From an uncultured Clostridium sp. (GTDB taxonomy: Bacteria; Bacillota; Clostridia; TANB77; CAG-508), in the NCBI GenBank assembly GCA_900554565.1, contig USHX01000045.1, positions 1 to 5,618 on the forward strand: DNA of 5,618 nucleotides, given 5' to 3'. The notes beneath the pieces are model-generated. The model was given only the letters and a program-made list of their open reading frames with translations. It made no database searches and was not told where the DNA came from. Positions 1 to 5,495 of the stretch are shown here, in pieces (the stretch's first letter is position 1; each line of letters opens with the position of its first letter). The position numbers and the translations under genes were made by a program.

Positions 1-4
1 TCAT
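1..4 (-). CDS. Possible start of the next operon gene (partial, off the left edge)
   Basis: On the minus strand the sequence after the yqfD stop reads TGA-AGGG-ATGA, so an ATG occurs at 4..2, four bases beyond yqfD. The purine-rich AGGG directly abuts this ATG, which is too close for normal ribosome spacing. The true start may therefore lie further left, outside the window. In many spore-formers the gene after yqfC-yqfD is phoH, an ATPase-like protein, but no residue of it is visible. This is an inference from gene order. Confidence 0.25.
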
Positions 5-8
5 CCCT

Positions 9-1193
9 TCAAAATACAATTTTTTCATTTGTCCCTATGTTTTCTAGTACTTCATATGTTACATAAACTTCAACTCCATCTTGTTTTTCATATGTGTTTA
101 TATTTTTGTTTATGATTTTATCTTTATTTTCAATTTCTTCATCTAATTCTTGTTCTAGTTCTTGTATCCCTAAGGCTTTTGCTTCTTCTAAATTATATTT
201 TTTTTGTACGTTTTTTAGTTCTTTATTTGTTGTTTTTATGATTGAAATTGGTAAATAAAAGTCTGAAAATAGTTTGAATTTATTTTCCGTTTCTATTGTA
301 TCATAAATTTCGAATTTTGAAAGCTTTTTTAATAAATTTATTCTAAAATTATTTATTTTTATTGCATACTTATTTTCGATATTTCCTGTTTCTTGTGTTT
401 GCGTAAGATTATAGCTTATTTTTTTGCTTTTTGTATACCATACTTTTGCTTCTATTTCACCTTTTGCATGAACATATCTAACACCTGTAAATTTTCCTTC
501 TAACCAACCATTTATAAGTATATCTCCCTCCTTTACTGTATCACCCACTTTTACATTTGCAGTTCCATTTTGTGCACTTATTTTAGTTACTATTCCAGAT
601 TTGTTTGACACAATATTACAATATTCATCTTGCGCAACTATTTCTGGCTTTTCATCTGCTTTTACTATTTTTACAATTGCATTTGTTCCTTTCAGTTCTA
701 TCCCTACCCAAGCAATATCTTTTCTTTCTAATCTTATTTTGTTTATTATTTCTTTCATATTAATATTGTTTTTTAATTTACCAGTTTCTAATCCTGCTTT
801 TTTTATGTCTTCTTGTATGTTTTCAAGTTGTTGTCCATTTTCTTCTTTTATTTCCACATTCCATACAAAGTTTGATGATAATGTTATTAACATTATCATT
901 ATTAATAGGAAGAGTACAAATATTTTTCTTTTTTTATATTTATGTAATAGAAAAGGGAATCCTTTTTTCCTTTTTATTTTCACTTTGCATCTAGTTTGTT
1001 TTGCAACCTTGCATATTTTTTTGAATTCACTTATCCTTACATTTAACTCTAACTCAATATTTTCATTTCTTTTTAAATTCCATATTGTTATGTTATTTGT
1101 TTTGCAAATGTTTATAAATCTTTCTATATAATATCCCTCTACAGATATTTTTAAATATCCTAATAAATAGCTAAATAATATTTTTAAAAACAT
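9..1193 (-). CDS. yqfD: Sporulation protein YqfD (394 aa)
   Basis: Membrane protein of the YqfD family (annotated as putative stage IV sporulation protein), required for efficient spore formation but of unknown biochemical role. The 394 residues match the usual family length of about 400. Visible features are an N-terminal GYY-ERFINIC segment (residues 20-30) typical of the family and a Lys/Arg-rich stretch (70-90). One strong membrane helix (about 90-108) is followed by WNVEI (111-115), and the large remainder is probably extracytoplasmic. A basic and acidic, probably helical, segment fills about 330-370. The start is set by AAAGGAG on the minus strand, overlapping the yqfC stop. An earlier ATG five bases upstream is out of frame and too close to that site. 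The gene lies 11 nt after yqfC, as in the conserved yqfC-yqfD pair. In Bacillus the pair is expressed in the mother cell under SigE. Family assignment is firm; mechanism is unknown. Confidence 0.9.
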   Translation of the reverse strand: MFLKILFSYLLGYLKISVEGYYIERFINICKTNNITIWNLKRNENIELELNVRISEFKKICKVAKQTRCKVKIKRKKGFPFLLHKYKKRKIFVLFLLIMIMLITLSSNFVWNVEIKEENGQQLENIQEDIKKAGLETGKLKNNINMKEIINKIRLERKDIAWVGIELKGTNAIVKIVKADEKPEIVAQDEYCNIVSNKSGIVTKISAQNGTANVKVGDTVKEGDILINGWLEGKFTGVRYVHAKGEIEAKVWYTKSKKISYNLTQTQETGNIENKYAIKINNFRINLLKKLSKFEIYDTIETENKFKLFSDFYLPISIIKTTNKELKNVQKKYNLEEAKALGIQELEQELDEEIENKDKIINKNINTYEKQDGVEVYVTYEVLENIGTNEKIVF

Positions 1194-1204
1194 GCCATTC
1201 TCCT

Positions 1205-1486
1205 TTATTCATCTATTGTCCTTTCAACATCTATACTTTCTATCTTTCCAGTTACTTTTATATCATCTTCTGTCATGTTTTCTAAATTTAAACCATATCC
1301 ATTTATGTTTATTATTCCAATGTGTGTACTTATTCTTACAAAAAATTCTTCATATTCCAATATTCCTTTAAAGTTTTCAATAATAATTTCATCAAAGCCT
1401 GTTATTGTTAATTTTGGAATATTTGAACACACTTCTTTTGGAAGTTCTAAGATTTTATCTATTTTGTTGTATCTATCTTTTTTCAT
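1205..1486 (-). CDS. yqfC: Sporulation protein YqfC (YabP/YqfC family, 93 aa)
   Basis: Small protein of the YabP/YqfC family, found in endospore-formers and always small (about 90-100 residues). The signature is clear: ELPKEV (14-19), then IPKLTITGFDEIIIENFKG (23-41), a LEYEEFFVRIST stretch and GIININGYGLNL. The protein ends with an ITGKI-like strand (VTGKIESIDVER). It has no membrane segment or signal peptide and is predicted to be all-beta. It lies 12 nt after the deacetylase gene, and its Shine-Dalgarno (AGGAG) overlaps that gene's TAG stop, which suggests translational coupling. YqfD follows directly, the conserved order. The exact function is unknown. Disruption of the family in Bacillus affects sporulation, and it is commonly classed as a SigE-dependent mother-cell protein. 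Confidence 0.9.
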   Translation of the reverse strand: MKKDRYNKIDKILELPKEVCSNIPKLTITGFDEIIIENFKGILEYEEFFVRISTHIGIININGYGLNLENMTEDDIKVTGKIESIDVERTIDE

Positions 1487-1498
1487 AGAATTTCTCTC

Positions 1499-2290
1499 CT
1501 ATTTTTCAAATTCATCTAAGCTTTTAAATTCATATCCCATATTTTTTGCTTCTTTTATAATAGTATCTAAAATATTTGTGTTTGTTTTTGAGTTTCCATG
1601 TAATAGCATTATTTCTCCATTGTGCAAATTTTTTAATATTTTTTCTTTTGATTTTTCTTCATCTGGTTGTTTATTTTCGTTCCAGTCTTCGTATGCAAAT
1701 GACCACATTACTGTTTTATATCCTAGTTTGTTTGTTTCTATTATTGTTCTCTCACTATATTCTCCTTTAGGTGGCCTTATGTATTTCATTTCATAATTGA
1801 ATTTTTCTAGCATAACTTGATGTAAATCCATAACTTCTGTTTTAATTTGTTCATTGGTTAATGTTGGCATACTCTTATGATTTACTGTGTGATTTCCTAT
1901 TATATGGCCTTCTGATATCATTTGTTTTACTAGTTCTTCTTGTGTATTAACATAGTGAGCTGTTATAAAGAATGTTGCTTTCACATTGTTGTTTTTTAGT
2001 GTTTCTAAAATTTTAGGTGTATAGCCAGCTTCATATCCTTCATCAAATGTTAAATATATATTTTTCTTTTCATTACTTCCTAAACAAATTCCATTGTTTT
2101 CCTCTAATATCTTTTTATTTTGCATCCCTACATCTGGTTGATCATGGTTATCATTTCTTTTTATTCCCCAACCTATTGTTTTATTGCTTATTGTCCCTGT
2201 ACTTGTGGTAACAGTTTCTTCGTTATTTACTATTGCTGTACATGCTGCAAATATTGTTAGTATTGTTGTTAGTATTATCATTTTTTTCAT
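1499..2290 (-). CDS. pdaA: PdaA-like polysaccharide deacetylase, delta-lactam-forming (263 aa)
   Basis: NodB-fold (CE4) deacetylase that removes the N-acetyl group from muramic acid in spore peptidoglycan, allowing the muramic-delta-lactam of the cortex to form after CwlD removes the stem peptide. An N-terminal hydrophobic segment (1-20) acts as export signal; it contains AAC at 15-17, so a lipoprotein is possible, but the preceding Phe makes the lipobox poor. PdaA-type features are the IGWGIKRNDNHDQP region (39-52), TFDEGYEAGYT (81-91), GNHTVNH with the His pair H134/H138, RPPKGEYSE (172-180) and LLHG with H231. D83 is the expected catalytic base; E84 stands where ordinary CE4 enzymes have the second, metal-binding Asp. 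Length equals that of Bacillus PdaA as I recall it. The start has AGGAA 10 nt upstream; a second Met at residue 4 lacks its own good site. It is first in the operon with yqfC and yqfD. Family assignment is firm; the sub-type rests on the GWG region and the altered first motif. Confidence 0.88.
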   Translation of the reverse strand: MKKMIILTTILTIFAACTAIVNNEETVTTSTGTISNKTIGWGIKRNDNHDQPDVGMQNKKILEENNGICLGSNEKKNIYLTFDEGYEAGYTPKILETLKNNNVKATFFITAHYVNTQEELVKQMISEGHIIGNHTVNHKSMPTLTNEQIKTEVMDLHQVMLEKFNYEMKYIRPPKGEYSERTIIETNKLGYKTVMWSFAYEDWNENKQPDEEKSKEKILKNLHNGEIMLLHGNSKTNTNILDTIIKEAKNMGYEFKSLDEFEK

Positions 2291-2319
2291 GTTGTTTTCA
2301 TTCCTAACTTTTTGAATTT

Positions 2320-2349
2320 AGGTTTTTCTATGGTTTTACCTATAAACCT
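2320..2349. repeat. Imperfect inverted repeat in the pdaA leader
   Basis: AGGTTT (2320-2325) and AAACCT (2344-2349) form six perfect pairs. Further imperfect pairing inside (GGT with ACC) extends the stem. It lies in the untranslated leader of the minus-strand operon. On the minus strand no T-run follows, so it is not a terminator in that direction. On the plus strand a T-run follows, but no plus-strand gene ends here. A role in leader RNA structure is possible but unproven. Confidence 0.35.
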
Positions 2350-2366
2350 TTTTTTGTTTCTTTATA

Positions 2367-2394
2367 ATTTTATGTGTGGTTTTTGTTTTTATGA
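2367..2394 (-). promoter_or_regulatory. Candidate SigE-like sporulation promoter for pdaA-yqfC-yqfD
   Basis: Read on the minus strand, TCATAAA (2394..2388) is followed after 13 bases by CATAAAAT (2374..2367). The latter differs at one position from the SigE -10 consensus CATACAAT. The upstream box matches the loose SigE -35 (KMATATT) at five of seven positions, and the spacing is one base shorter than usual. The position, about 75-80 nt before the pdaA start, is suitable. In such AT-rich DNA chance matches are common, and a SigG promoter could equally be present. This is a suggestion only. Confidence 0.3.
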
Positions 2395-2431
2395 ATTGTT
2401 GACTATTTTTGTTTTCTCTTTGTGATTGGAC

Positions 2432-2479
2432 AAAAAAATTCATACTTTCCAATTTTTTATTGAAAAGTATGAGTTTTTT
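2432..2479. terminator. Bidirectional rho-independent terminator after the decayed FGE-like gene
   Basis: A perfect 9-bp stem (TCATACTTT at 2440-2448 with AAAGTATGA at 2464-2472) is extended inward by three pairs after one mismatch, with a T-rich loop. Seven A residues precede it (2432-2438) and six T residues follow (2474-2479), so it can terminate in both directions. On the minus strand it begins right at the stop codon of the decayed gene at 2478-2854 and ends in a run of seven T. It insulates that gene from the sporulation operon downstream. Confidence 0.8.
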
Positions 2480-2854
2480 ATTTTATATAAAGTGTCATAC
2501 GACTTCCATTTTCTCCCGTTGTATCTGTCGAATAAAAATCACTACGAAAACTTGGTGCATATGCTCCATCACAACTTCCACCGCGTCTAATTCTGAAGCT
2601 TGATGTATATGCTTCCAAAGTCCATTCTAATACATTACCTGCCAAATCTCTAATATTATTTATACAATCATCTGCATACGCTTTACTTCCCGTAACACTA
2701 ATTTTCTTTCCAGAACAGTTCCCTAAATTGCTATCTGTAATTTTGCTTTATCTTCACCTTGCTTTGCTCAATTAATCATTGCATCATATTGGCTTCCCCA
2801 TATCATGCTACTTTTTACTGAATTATTTTTTCTTCTTATATTATTTGTAATCAT
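2478..2854 (-). pseudogene. Decayed gene for a small FGE-sulfatase/C-type-lectin-fold-like protein
   Basis: Minus-strand translation from ATG at 2854 gives MITNNIRR...SSMIWGSQYDAMIN, then an in-frame TGA where relatives have Trp. Soon after, a one-base loss in an A-run (AAAA where AAAAA would restore the frame) shifts the frame. The shifted frame reads SNLGNCSGKKISVTGS, IRDLAGNVLEWTLEAY, RIRRGGSCDGAYAP and ends GSRMTLYIK-stop at 2478. The DLAGNVxEWT, RRGGS and GSRxTLYIK motifs belong to the C-terminal part of formylglycine-generating-enzyme-like (C-type-lectin-fold) proteins, which I recall as abundant in gut Clostridia and often fused to pilin-like N-termini. Repaired, it would encode 125 residues. 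GAGGGAG lies 7 nt before the ATG, and a promoter and terminator remain, so the decay looks recent. Original function is unknown: the formylglycine active site cannot be shown, and binding or surface display is only a guess. Two sequencing errors would be the alternative explanation. Confidence 0.8.
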
Positions 2855-2944
2855 AAAATTTCTCCCTCTTTTGTTTAAATTATTTACACTTTTATCAAAA
2901 GTATTCAGCATATATTTTTGTGTTTTTAGTTATATTTTGCCTAC

Positions 2945-2972
2945 ATTATATAAATAAAAATTTTGTAGTCAA
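2945..2972 (-). promoter_or_regulatory. SigA-type promoter of the decayed FGE-like gene
   Basis: On the minus strand TTGACT (2972..2967), a 16-base spacer and TATAAT (2950..2945) form a near-consensus vegetative promoter. Transcription would start near 2938, leaving an untranslated leader of about 80 nt before the ATG at 2854. It points away from the promoter of the regulator-kinase operon about 170 bases to the right. Confidence 0.65.
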
Positions 2973-3142
2973 CAAATTTTTCTTTAAATTATACTCAAAT
3001 TTTAATTATAACTTTTTCAATTTTTTGTATTTTTTATAAGTATCCAAATTATTACAAATGTTTTTTATAGAATTATCACTTCTAAATCCTGTTTCCGTTG
3101 ATAGCGTTAGCTTTATAAAATGGATAATTTTGTAAATTTCTA
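2973..3142. other. Divergent intergenic region, no gene seen
   Basis: This AT-rich stretch lies between the two divergent promoters. I see no start codon with a ribosome site and no coding-like frame on either strand. The only noteworthy part is GC-richer DNA at 3094-3111 with two tandem nine-base units sharing CGTT (TCCGTTGAT and AGCGTTAGC). The first fits the published LytTR/AgrA half-site pattern, but the 9-base period does not match the usual spacing of about 21-22. It could be a regulator site for the downstream operon; this is weak. Confidence 0.35.
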
Positions 3143-3171
3143 TTGACAATCTGGGATTTTTGGATTATATT
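3143..3171 (+). promoter_or_regulatory. Strong SigA promoter of the response regulator-kinase operon
   Basis: TTGACA (3143-3148), exactly 17 bases, then TATATT (3166-3171): a consensus -35 and a -10 with one mismatch. Transcription should begin near 3178, giving a leader of about 85 nt before the ATG at 3264. Such a good promoter suggests substantial basal expression of the sensing pair without an activator. Confidence 0.75.
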
Positions 3172-3192
3172 GTTATTATTGCTGGAAAATTA

Positions 3193-3228
3193 AGGTAATT
3201 TGTTTGGTCTTGTCAAACTTTGTTACCT
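3193..3228 (+). promoter_or_regulatory. Hairpin in the leader of the regulator-kinase mRNA
   Basis: AGGTAA (3193-3198) pairs with TTACCT (3223-3228), and inside it GTTTG (3202-3206) pairs with CAAAC (3214-3218) around a 7-base loop, with small internal loops between. It lies shortly after the predicted transcription start and before the ribosome binding site. It has no T-run directly after it that would make it a classical attenuator. It could stabilise the transcript, or the dyad could bind a protein as DNA. No known riboswitch class is recognised. Confidence 0.4.
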
Positions 3229-3248
3229 ATTTTCTATACATTATAAAA

Positions 3249-3255
3249 GAAGGGG
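3249..3255 (+). promoter_or_regulatory. Ribosome binding site deciding the AgrA-like start
   Basis: GAAGGGG ends 8 nt before the ATG at 3264. The reading frame is open further upstream to a TTG at 3204, but that codon has no Shine-Dalgarno, and starting there would add 20 hydrophobic residues before the receiver domain. The ATG at 3264 makes the protein begin MVNFALCDDN, the normal start of a receiver domain. Confidence 0.8.
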
Positions 3256-3263
3256 TAGGATAT

Positions 3264-3974
3264 ATGGTAAATTTTGCACTATGTGATGACAATGTAAACA
3301 TTTTAGATCGTCTAGAGAAAATGTTAGAAAACATATTTACTAAAAATAATTTTGACGCACATGTAACATTCAAATCAACAAATTCAACTGACATGATAGA
3401 CTTTATCAGTAAAAACAAAGTTGATGTTGTTTTATTAGACATTAATTTAAAATCGAACAAAAGTGGCTTAGAGTTAGCAAAAGCTATTAGAAACATGCAT
3501 AGAAATACTTATATTATTTTTACAACTGGTCATTTAGAATATGCTATGGTTGCTTACAAGTTTAGAACTTTTGATTATCTAGCTAAGCCTATTACTTACG
3601 ACAGATTAGAAGATACTATAATTAGATTATTTGAAGATATTAACACTGCACCTAAACGATATATTAAAATTGATAATAAAAATACTTTAGTTGATGCAGC
3701 TGAAGTTATCTATATAAAAAGAGATGGCATGAAACTTGTTTTTCATACTGCTAACCGTGATTATGAGACTTATAGTTCTTTTAATAAGTTTCAAGATAAA
3801 TTACCTAAGAACTACATGAGATGTCACAAATCTTATGTTGCTAATATTTCTCAAATTAGAGATGTTGAACCAGTTTCTGGTGTCATTACTTTTAATGATG
3901 GTTCTACTTGTGATATAGGACCTAAATATAAATCTGAGTTATTGGAGGTTTTGAAAACTTATGGAAATTTTTAA
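3264..3974 (+). CDS. agrA: AgrA-like LytTR response regulator (236 aa)
   Basis: Cytoplasmic DNA-binding response regulator, inferred to be phosphorylated by the sensor kinase encoded next to it. The receiver domain covers about 1-122: acidic pair D8/D9, phospho-acceptor D59 in VVLLDINL, T87/T88 and the conserved Lys in AKP (K108). A LytTR DNA-binding domain follows (about 131-234), with the family signature YMRCHKSYVANISQI at 184-198. The total length of 236 is very close to staphylococcal AgrA (238). LytTR regulators of this kind bind paired nine-base direct repeats upstream of target promoters. The 3' end overlaps the kinase gene by 14 nt, so the two are co-transcribed and probably translationally coupled. 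Regulator-before-kinase is the reverse of the classical agrBDCA order. The AgrA name rests on architecture plus the AgrD-like gene nearby; a VirR/ComE-type name is possible. Confidence 0.88.
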   Translation: MVNFALCDDNVNILDRLEKMLENIFTKNNFDAHVTFKSTNSTDMIDFISKNKVDVVLLDINLKSNKSGLELAKAIRNMHRNTYIIFTTGHLEYAMVAYKFRTFDYLAKPITYDRLEDTIIRLFEDINTAPKRYIKIDNKNTLVDAAEVIYIKRDGMKLVFHTANRDYETYSSFNKFQDKLPKNYMRCHKSYVANISQIRDVEPVSGVITFNDGSTCDIGPKYKSELLEVLKTYGNF

Positions 3975-5310
3975 TAATTTATGGATGGCAATTAGTACGC
4001 CAAATGAAACACTCGTAAATATTTTACTTATACCAGCTAGCATTATCGAAAACTTTCTAATCATGACTATTTTCATGACTTTAATTAAAGGAACTAGTAC
4101 TAAAAAAAGAAAATTAATTTATATTATAATAACTACTTTTATTAGCTTTATTAGCCGATATATACTAGAAAATCCTTTTAATGTATTGTTTAATTATTTT
4201 ATTATGATATTAATTGCATATAAAGTTTTTAATATTAATTTTATTAGAACTTGCATTGCTATGGTTTTTACTGCTTTATTATTTAATATATTAGGTGCTC
4301 TTTTATTAAACCCATATTTAACTATATTTCATATAGATGCTGATCAACTAAGTAGTATCCCTGTATATCGTATGTTATATGTTTTATTGATTTATACTGC
4401 ATGTATTTTTGCCATTTTAATTATAAAATATAGAAATCTAAAAATTGAATTTGTTGACAATATAGATAAAAATTCTAAAATAATTATTATATTTAATGTG
4501 CTAATAGGCTTTTTAACAATAATTGTACAATCAATATTAGTAGCATTTTATATAGATATCCTTCCTATGACAGTAACTTTTTTCAGTTTTCTATCTCTAA
4601 TTTCTTATTTTGCAATAAGTTTATATACATTAACTAGAATCTTTAAACTAATATTAACCACTAGAAAATTAGAAAGTGCAGAATCTTATAATAATACTTT
4701 ACGTATTTTACATGACAATGTTAGAGGTTTTAAACATGATTTTGATAATATTGTTACAACAATTGGTGGTTATATAAAAACTAATGACATGGAAGGCTTA
4801 AAAGTTTATTATGATCAATTAGAAGATGACTGCCAAAGAGTAAATAATTTATATTTGTTAAATCCAGAAGTAGTAAACAATGATGGCATTTACAATTTAT
4901 TAACTAAAAAATATTATGAAGCTGAATCTAAAGACATAAAAGTAAATATAACTTTCTTATTAGATTTAAGTACTCTAAATATGAAAATATACGAATTTGC
5001 AAGAATATTAGGAATCTTGTTGGATAACGCAATTGAAGCAGCATCAGAGTGTGATAATAAAGTACTTAATTTAACATTTAGAAATGATTTTAAAAATTCA
5101 GTACAATTAATTATTATTGAAAATACTTATAAAGAGAAAAACTTAGATATAGACAAAATATTTGAAAAAGGTGTAAGTGGAAAAGAAAGCCATACTGGAT
5201 TAGGTTTATGGGAAGTAAAAAAACTTGTAAAGAAAAATAGCAATGTTAATCTAATACCAAAAGCAGAAAACGGTCTATTTACACAACGTTTAGAAATTTA
5301 TACAAAATAA
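3961..5310 (+). CDS. agrC: AgrC-like sensor histidine kinase, GHKL type (449 aa)
   Basis: Membrane receptor kinase of the AgrC/ComD (HPK10) class, which sense secreted peptides. The N-terminal half is hydrophobic with about six or seven membrane helices (roughly 20-42, 51-68, 74-90, 95-116, 138-156, 173-197, 203-228) and no large extracellular domain, as in AgrC. A linker helix follows (235-250), then the H-box RGFKHDFDNIVTTIGGYI with phospho-acceptor H259, closely resembling the AgrC H-box. The GHKL ATPase domain has an N-box GILLDNAIEAA (351-361, N356), ENTY (387-390) and a G-box TGLGLWEVK (412-420, GLGL). The inferred ligand is the peptide encoded convergently at 5496-5615. GGAGG at 3944-3948, inside the regulator gene, lies 12 nt before the ATG, slightly long spacing. 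The gene ends just before a terminator. Class assignment is firm; ligand pairing is inferred from position. Confidence 0.88.
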   Translation: MEIFNNLWMAISTPNETLVNILLIPASIIENFLIMTIFMTLIKGTSTKKRKLIYIIITTFISFISRYILENPFNVLFNYFIMILIAYKVFNINFIRTCIAMVFTALLFNILGALLLNPYLTIFHIDADQLSSIPVYRMLYVLLIYTACIFAILIIKYRNLKIEFVDNIDKNSKIIIIFNVLIGFLTIIVQSILVAFYIDILPMTVTFFSFLSLISYFAISLYTLTRIFKLILTTRKLESAESYNNTLRILHDNVRGFKHDFDNIVTTIGGYIKTNDMEGLKVYYDQLEDDCQRVNNLYLLNPEVVNNDGIYNLLTKKYYEAESKDIKVNITFLLDLSTLNMKIYEFARILGILLDNAIEAASECDNKVLNLTFRNDFKNSVQLIIIENTYKEKNLDIDKIFEKGVSGKESHTGLGLWEVKKLVKKNSNVNLIPKAENGLFTQRLEIYTK

Positions 5311-5325
5311 AGTTATAAAAAATAT

Positions 5326-5355
5326 GAACTTAAAATTATTTAGGTTCTATTTTTT
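5326..5355 (+). terminator. Rho-independent terminator of the regulator-kinase operon
   Basis: A 9-bp stem (GAACTTAAA at 5326-5334 with TTTAGGTTC at 5339-5347, one T-G wobble) has a 4-base loop and is followed by a run of six T at 5350-5355. It starts 15 nt after the kinase stop codon. A-rich sequence just upstream (5317-5322) could let it work weakly in the other direction too. Confidence 0.75.
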
Positions 5356-5372
5356 ATTATCTATTAAAGCAT

Positions 5373-5406
5373 AAAAAAAGAAAGCCTATTTAAAGCACTT
5401 TCTTTT
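5373..5406 (-). terminator. Probable terminator for the AgrD-like transcript
   Basis: AAAAGAAAG (5376-5384) and CTTTCTTTT (5398-5406) pair perfectly over 9 bp around a 13-base loop. On the minus strand the stem runs into seven consecutive T (5379..5373), the arrangement of an intrinsic terminator. Only two of the nine pairs are G-C, so it may be leaky. No suitable T-run follows on the plus strand. Confidence 0.5.
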
Positions 5407-5422
5407 ACTTGGATTGTTTTAT

Positions 5423-5442
5423 ATATAACCTTTAAGTTATAT
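5423..5442. repeat. Short inverted repeat beside the 14-bp hairpin
   Basis: ATATAAC (5423-5429) and GTTATAT (5436-5442) form a 7-bp perfect stem with a 6-base loop. It directly abuts the longer hairpin at 5443-5482, so a minus-strand transcript would carry two hairpins side by side after the AgrD-like gene. It is very AT-rich and may be incidental. Confidence 0.4.
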
Positions 5443-5482
5443 CATTGGTAAATATATCCTTTTCGAGCTATATTTACCAATG
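5443..5482. repeat. Perfect 14-bp inverted repeat downstream of agrD
   Basis: CATTGGTAAATATA (5443-5456) is the exact reverse complement of TATATTTACCAATG (5469-5482), with a 12-base loop. Beyond a 2-base mismatch the stem can continue for three more pairs (5438-5440 with 5485-5487). It starts 13 bases past the AgrD-like stop codon. On the minus strand no T-run follows; on the plus strand T-rich DNA (5489-5493 and 5502-5508) follows. It may be an mRNA 3'-end stabiliser, a backup plus-strand terminator or a protein-binding dyad; the sequence alone does not decide. Confidence 0.7.
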
Positions 5483-5495
5483 TAATAGTTTTTAA

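Noticed and set aside
601..1796. Long plus-strand open frames opposite yqfD, yqfC and pdaA
   Set aside because: They are Phe/Ile/Ser-rich, lie antisense to well-recognised genes and arise from T-rich complement of A-rich coding DNA. No family motifs or ribosome sites are seen.
2409..2603. 64-codon plus-strand open frame over the terminator and decayed gene
   Set aside because: It starts before the bidirectional terminator and runs antisense to recognisable FGE-like motifs. Its own product resembles nothing.
2478..2854. TGA read as Trp (recoded genetic code) to rescue the FGE-like gene
   Set aside because: yqfD ends at a TGA at the family's normal length, and the FGE-like gene also has a frameshift, so recoding alone would not restore it.
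2478..2854. Variable region of a diversity-generating retroelement
   Set aside because: The C-type-lectin-like fold is compatible, but there is no reverse transcriptase, template repeat or second copy of the sequence in the window, and the gene is broken.
3204..3263. Upstream TTG start giving the response regulator 20 extra N-terminal residues
   Set aside because: No ribosome binding site precedes it, and part of the leader hairpin covers it. The ATG at 3264 has GAAGGGG 8 nt upstream and gives a normal receiver N-terminus.
3227..3496. 89-codon minus-strand open frame opposite the start of the response regulator
   Set aside because: It is antisense to the receiver domain and has no ribosome site or recognisable motif.
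5365..5495. CRISPR array or mobile-element ends in the hairpin-rich intergenic region
   Set aside because: The repeats are single inverted pairs, not spaced direct repeats. There is no transposase and no visible target-site duplication.
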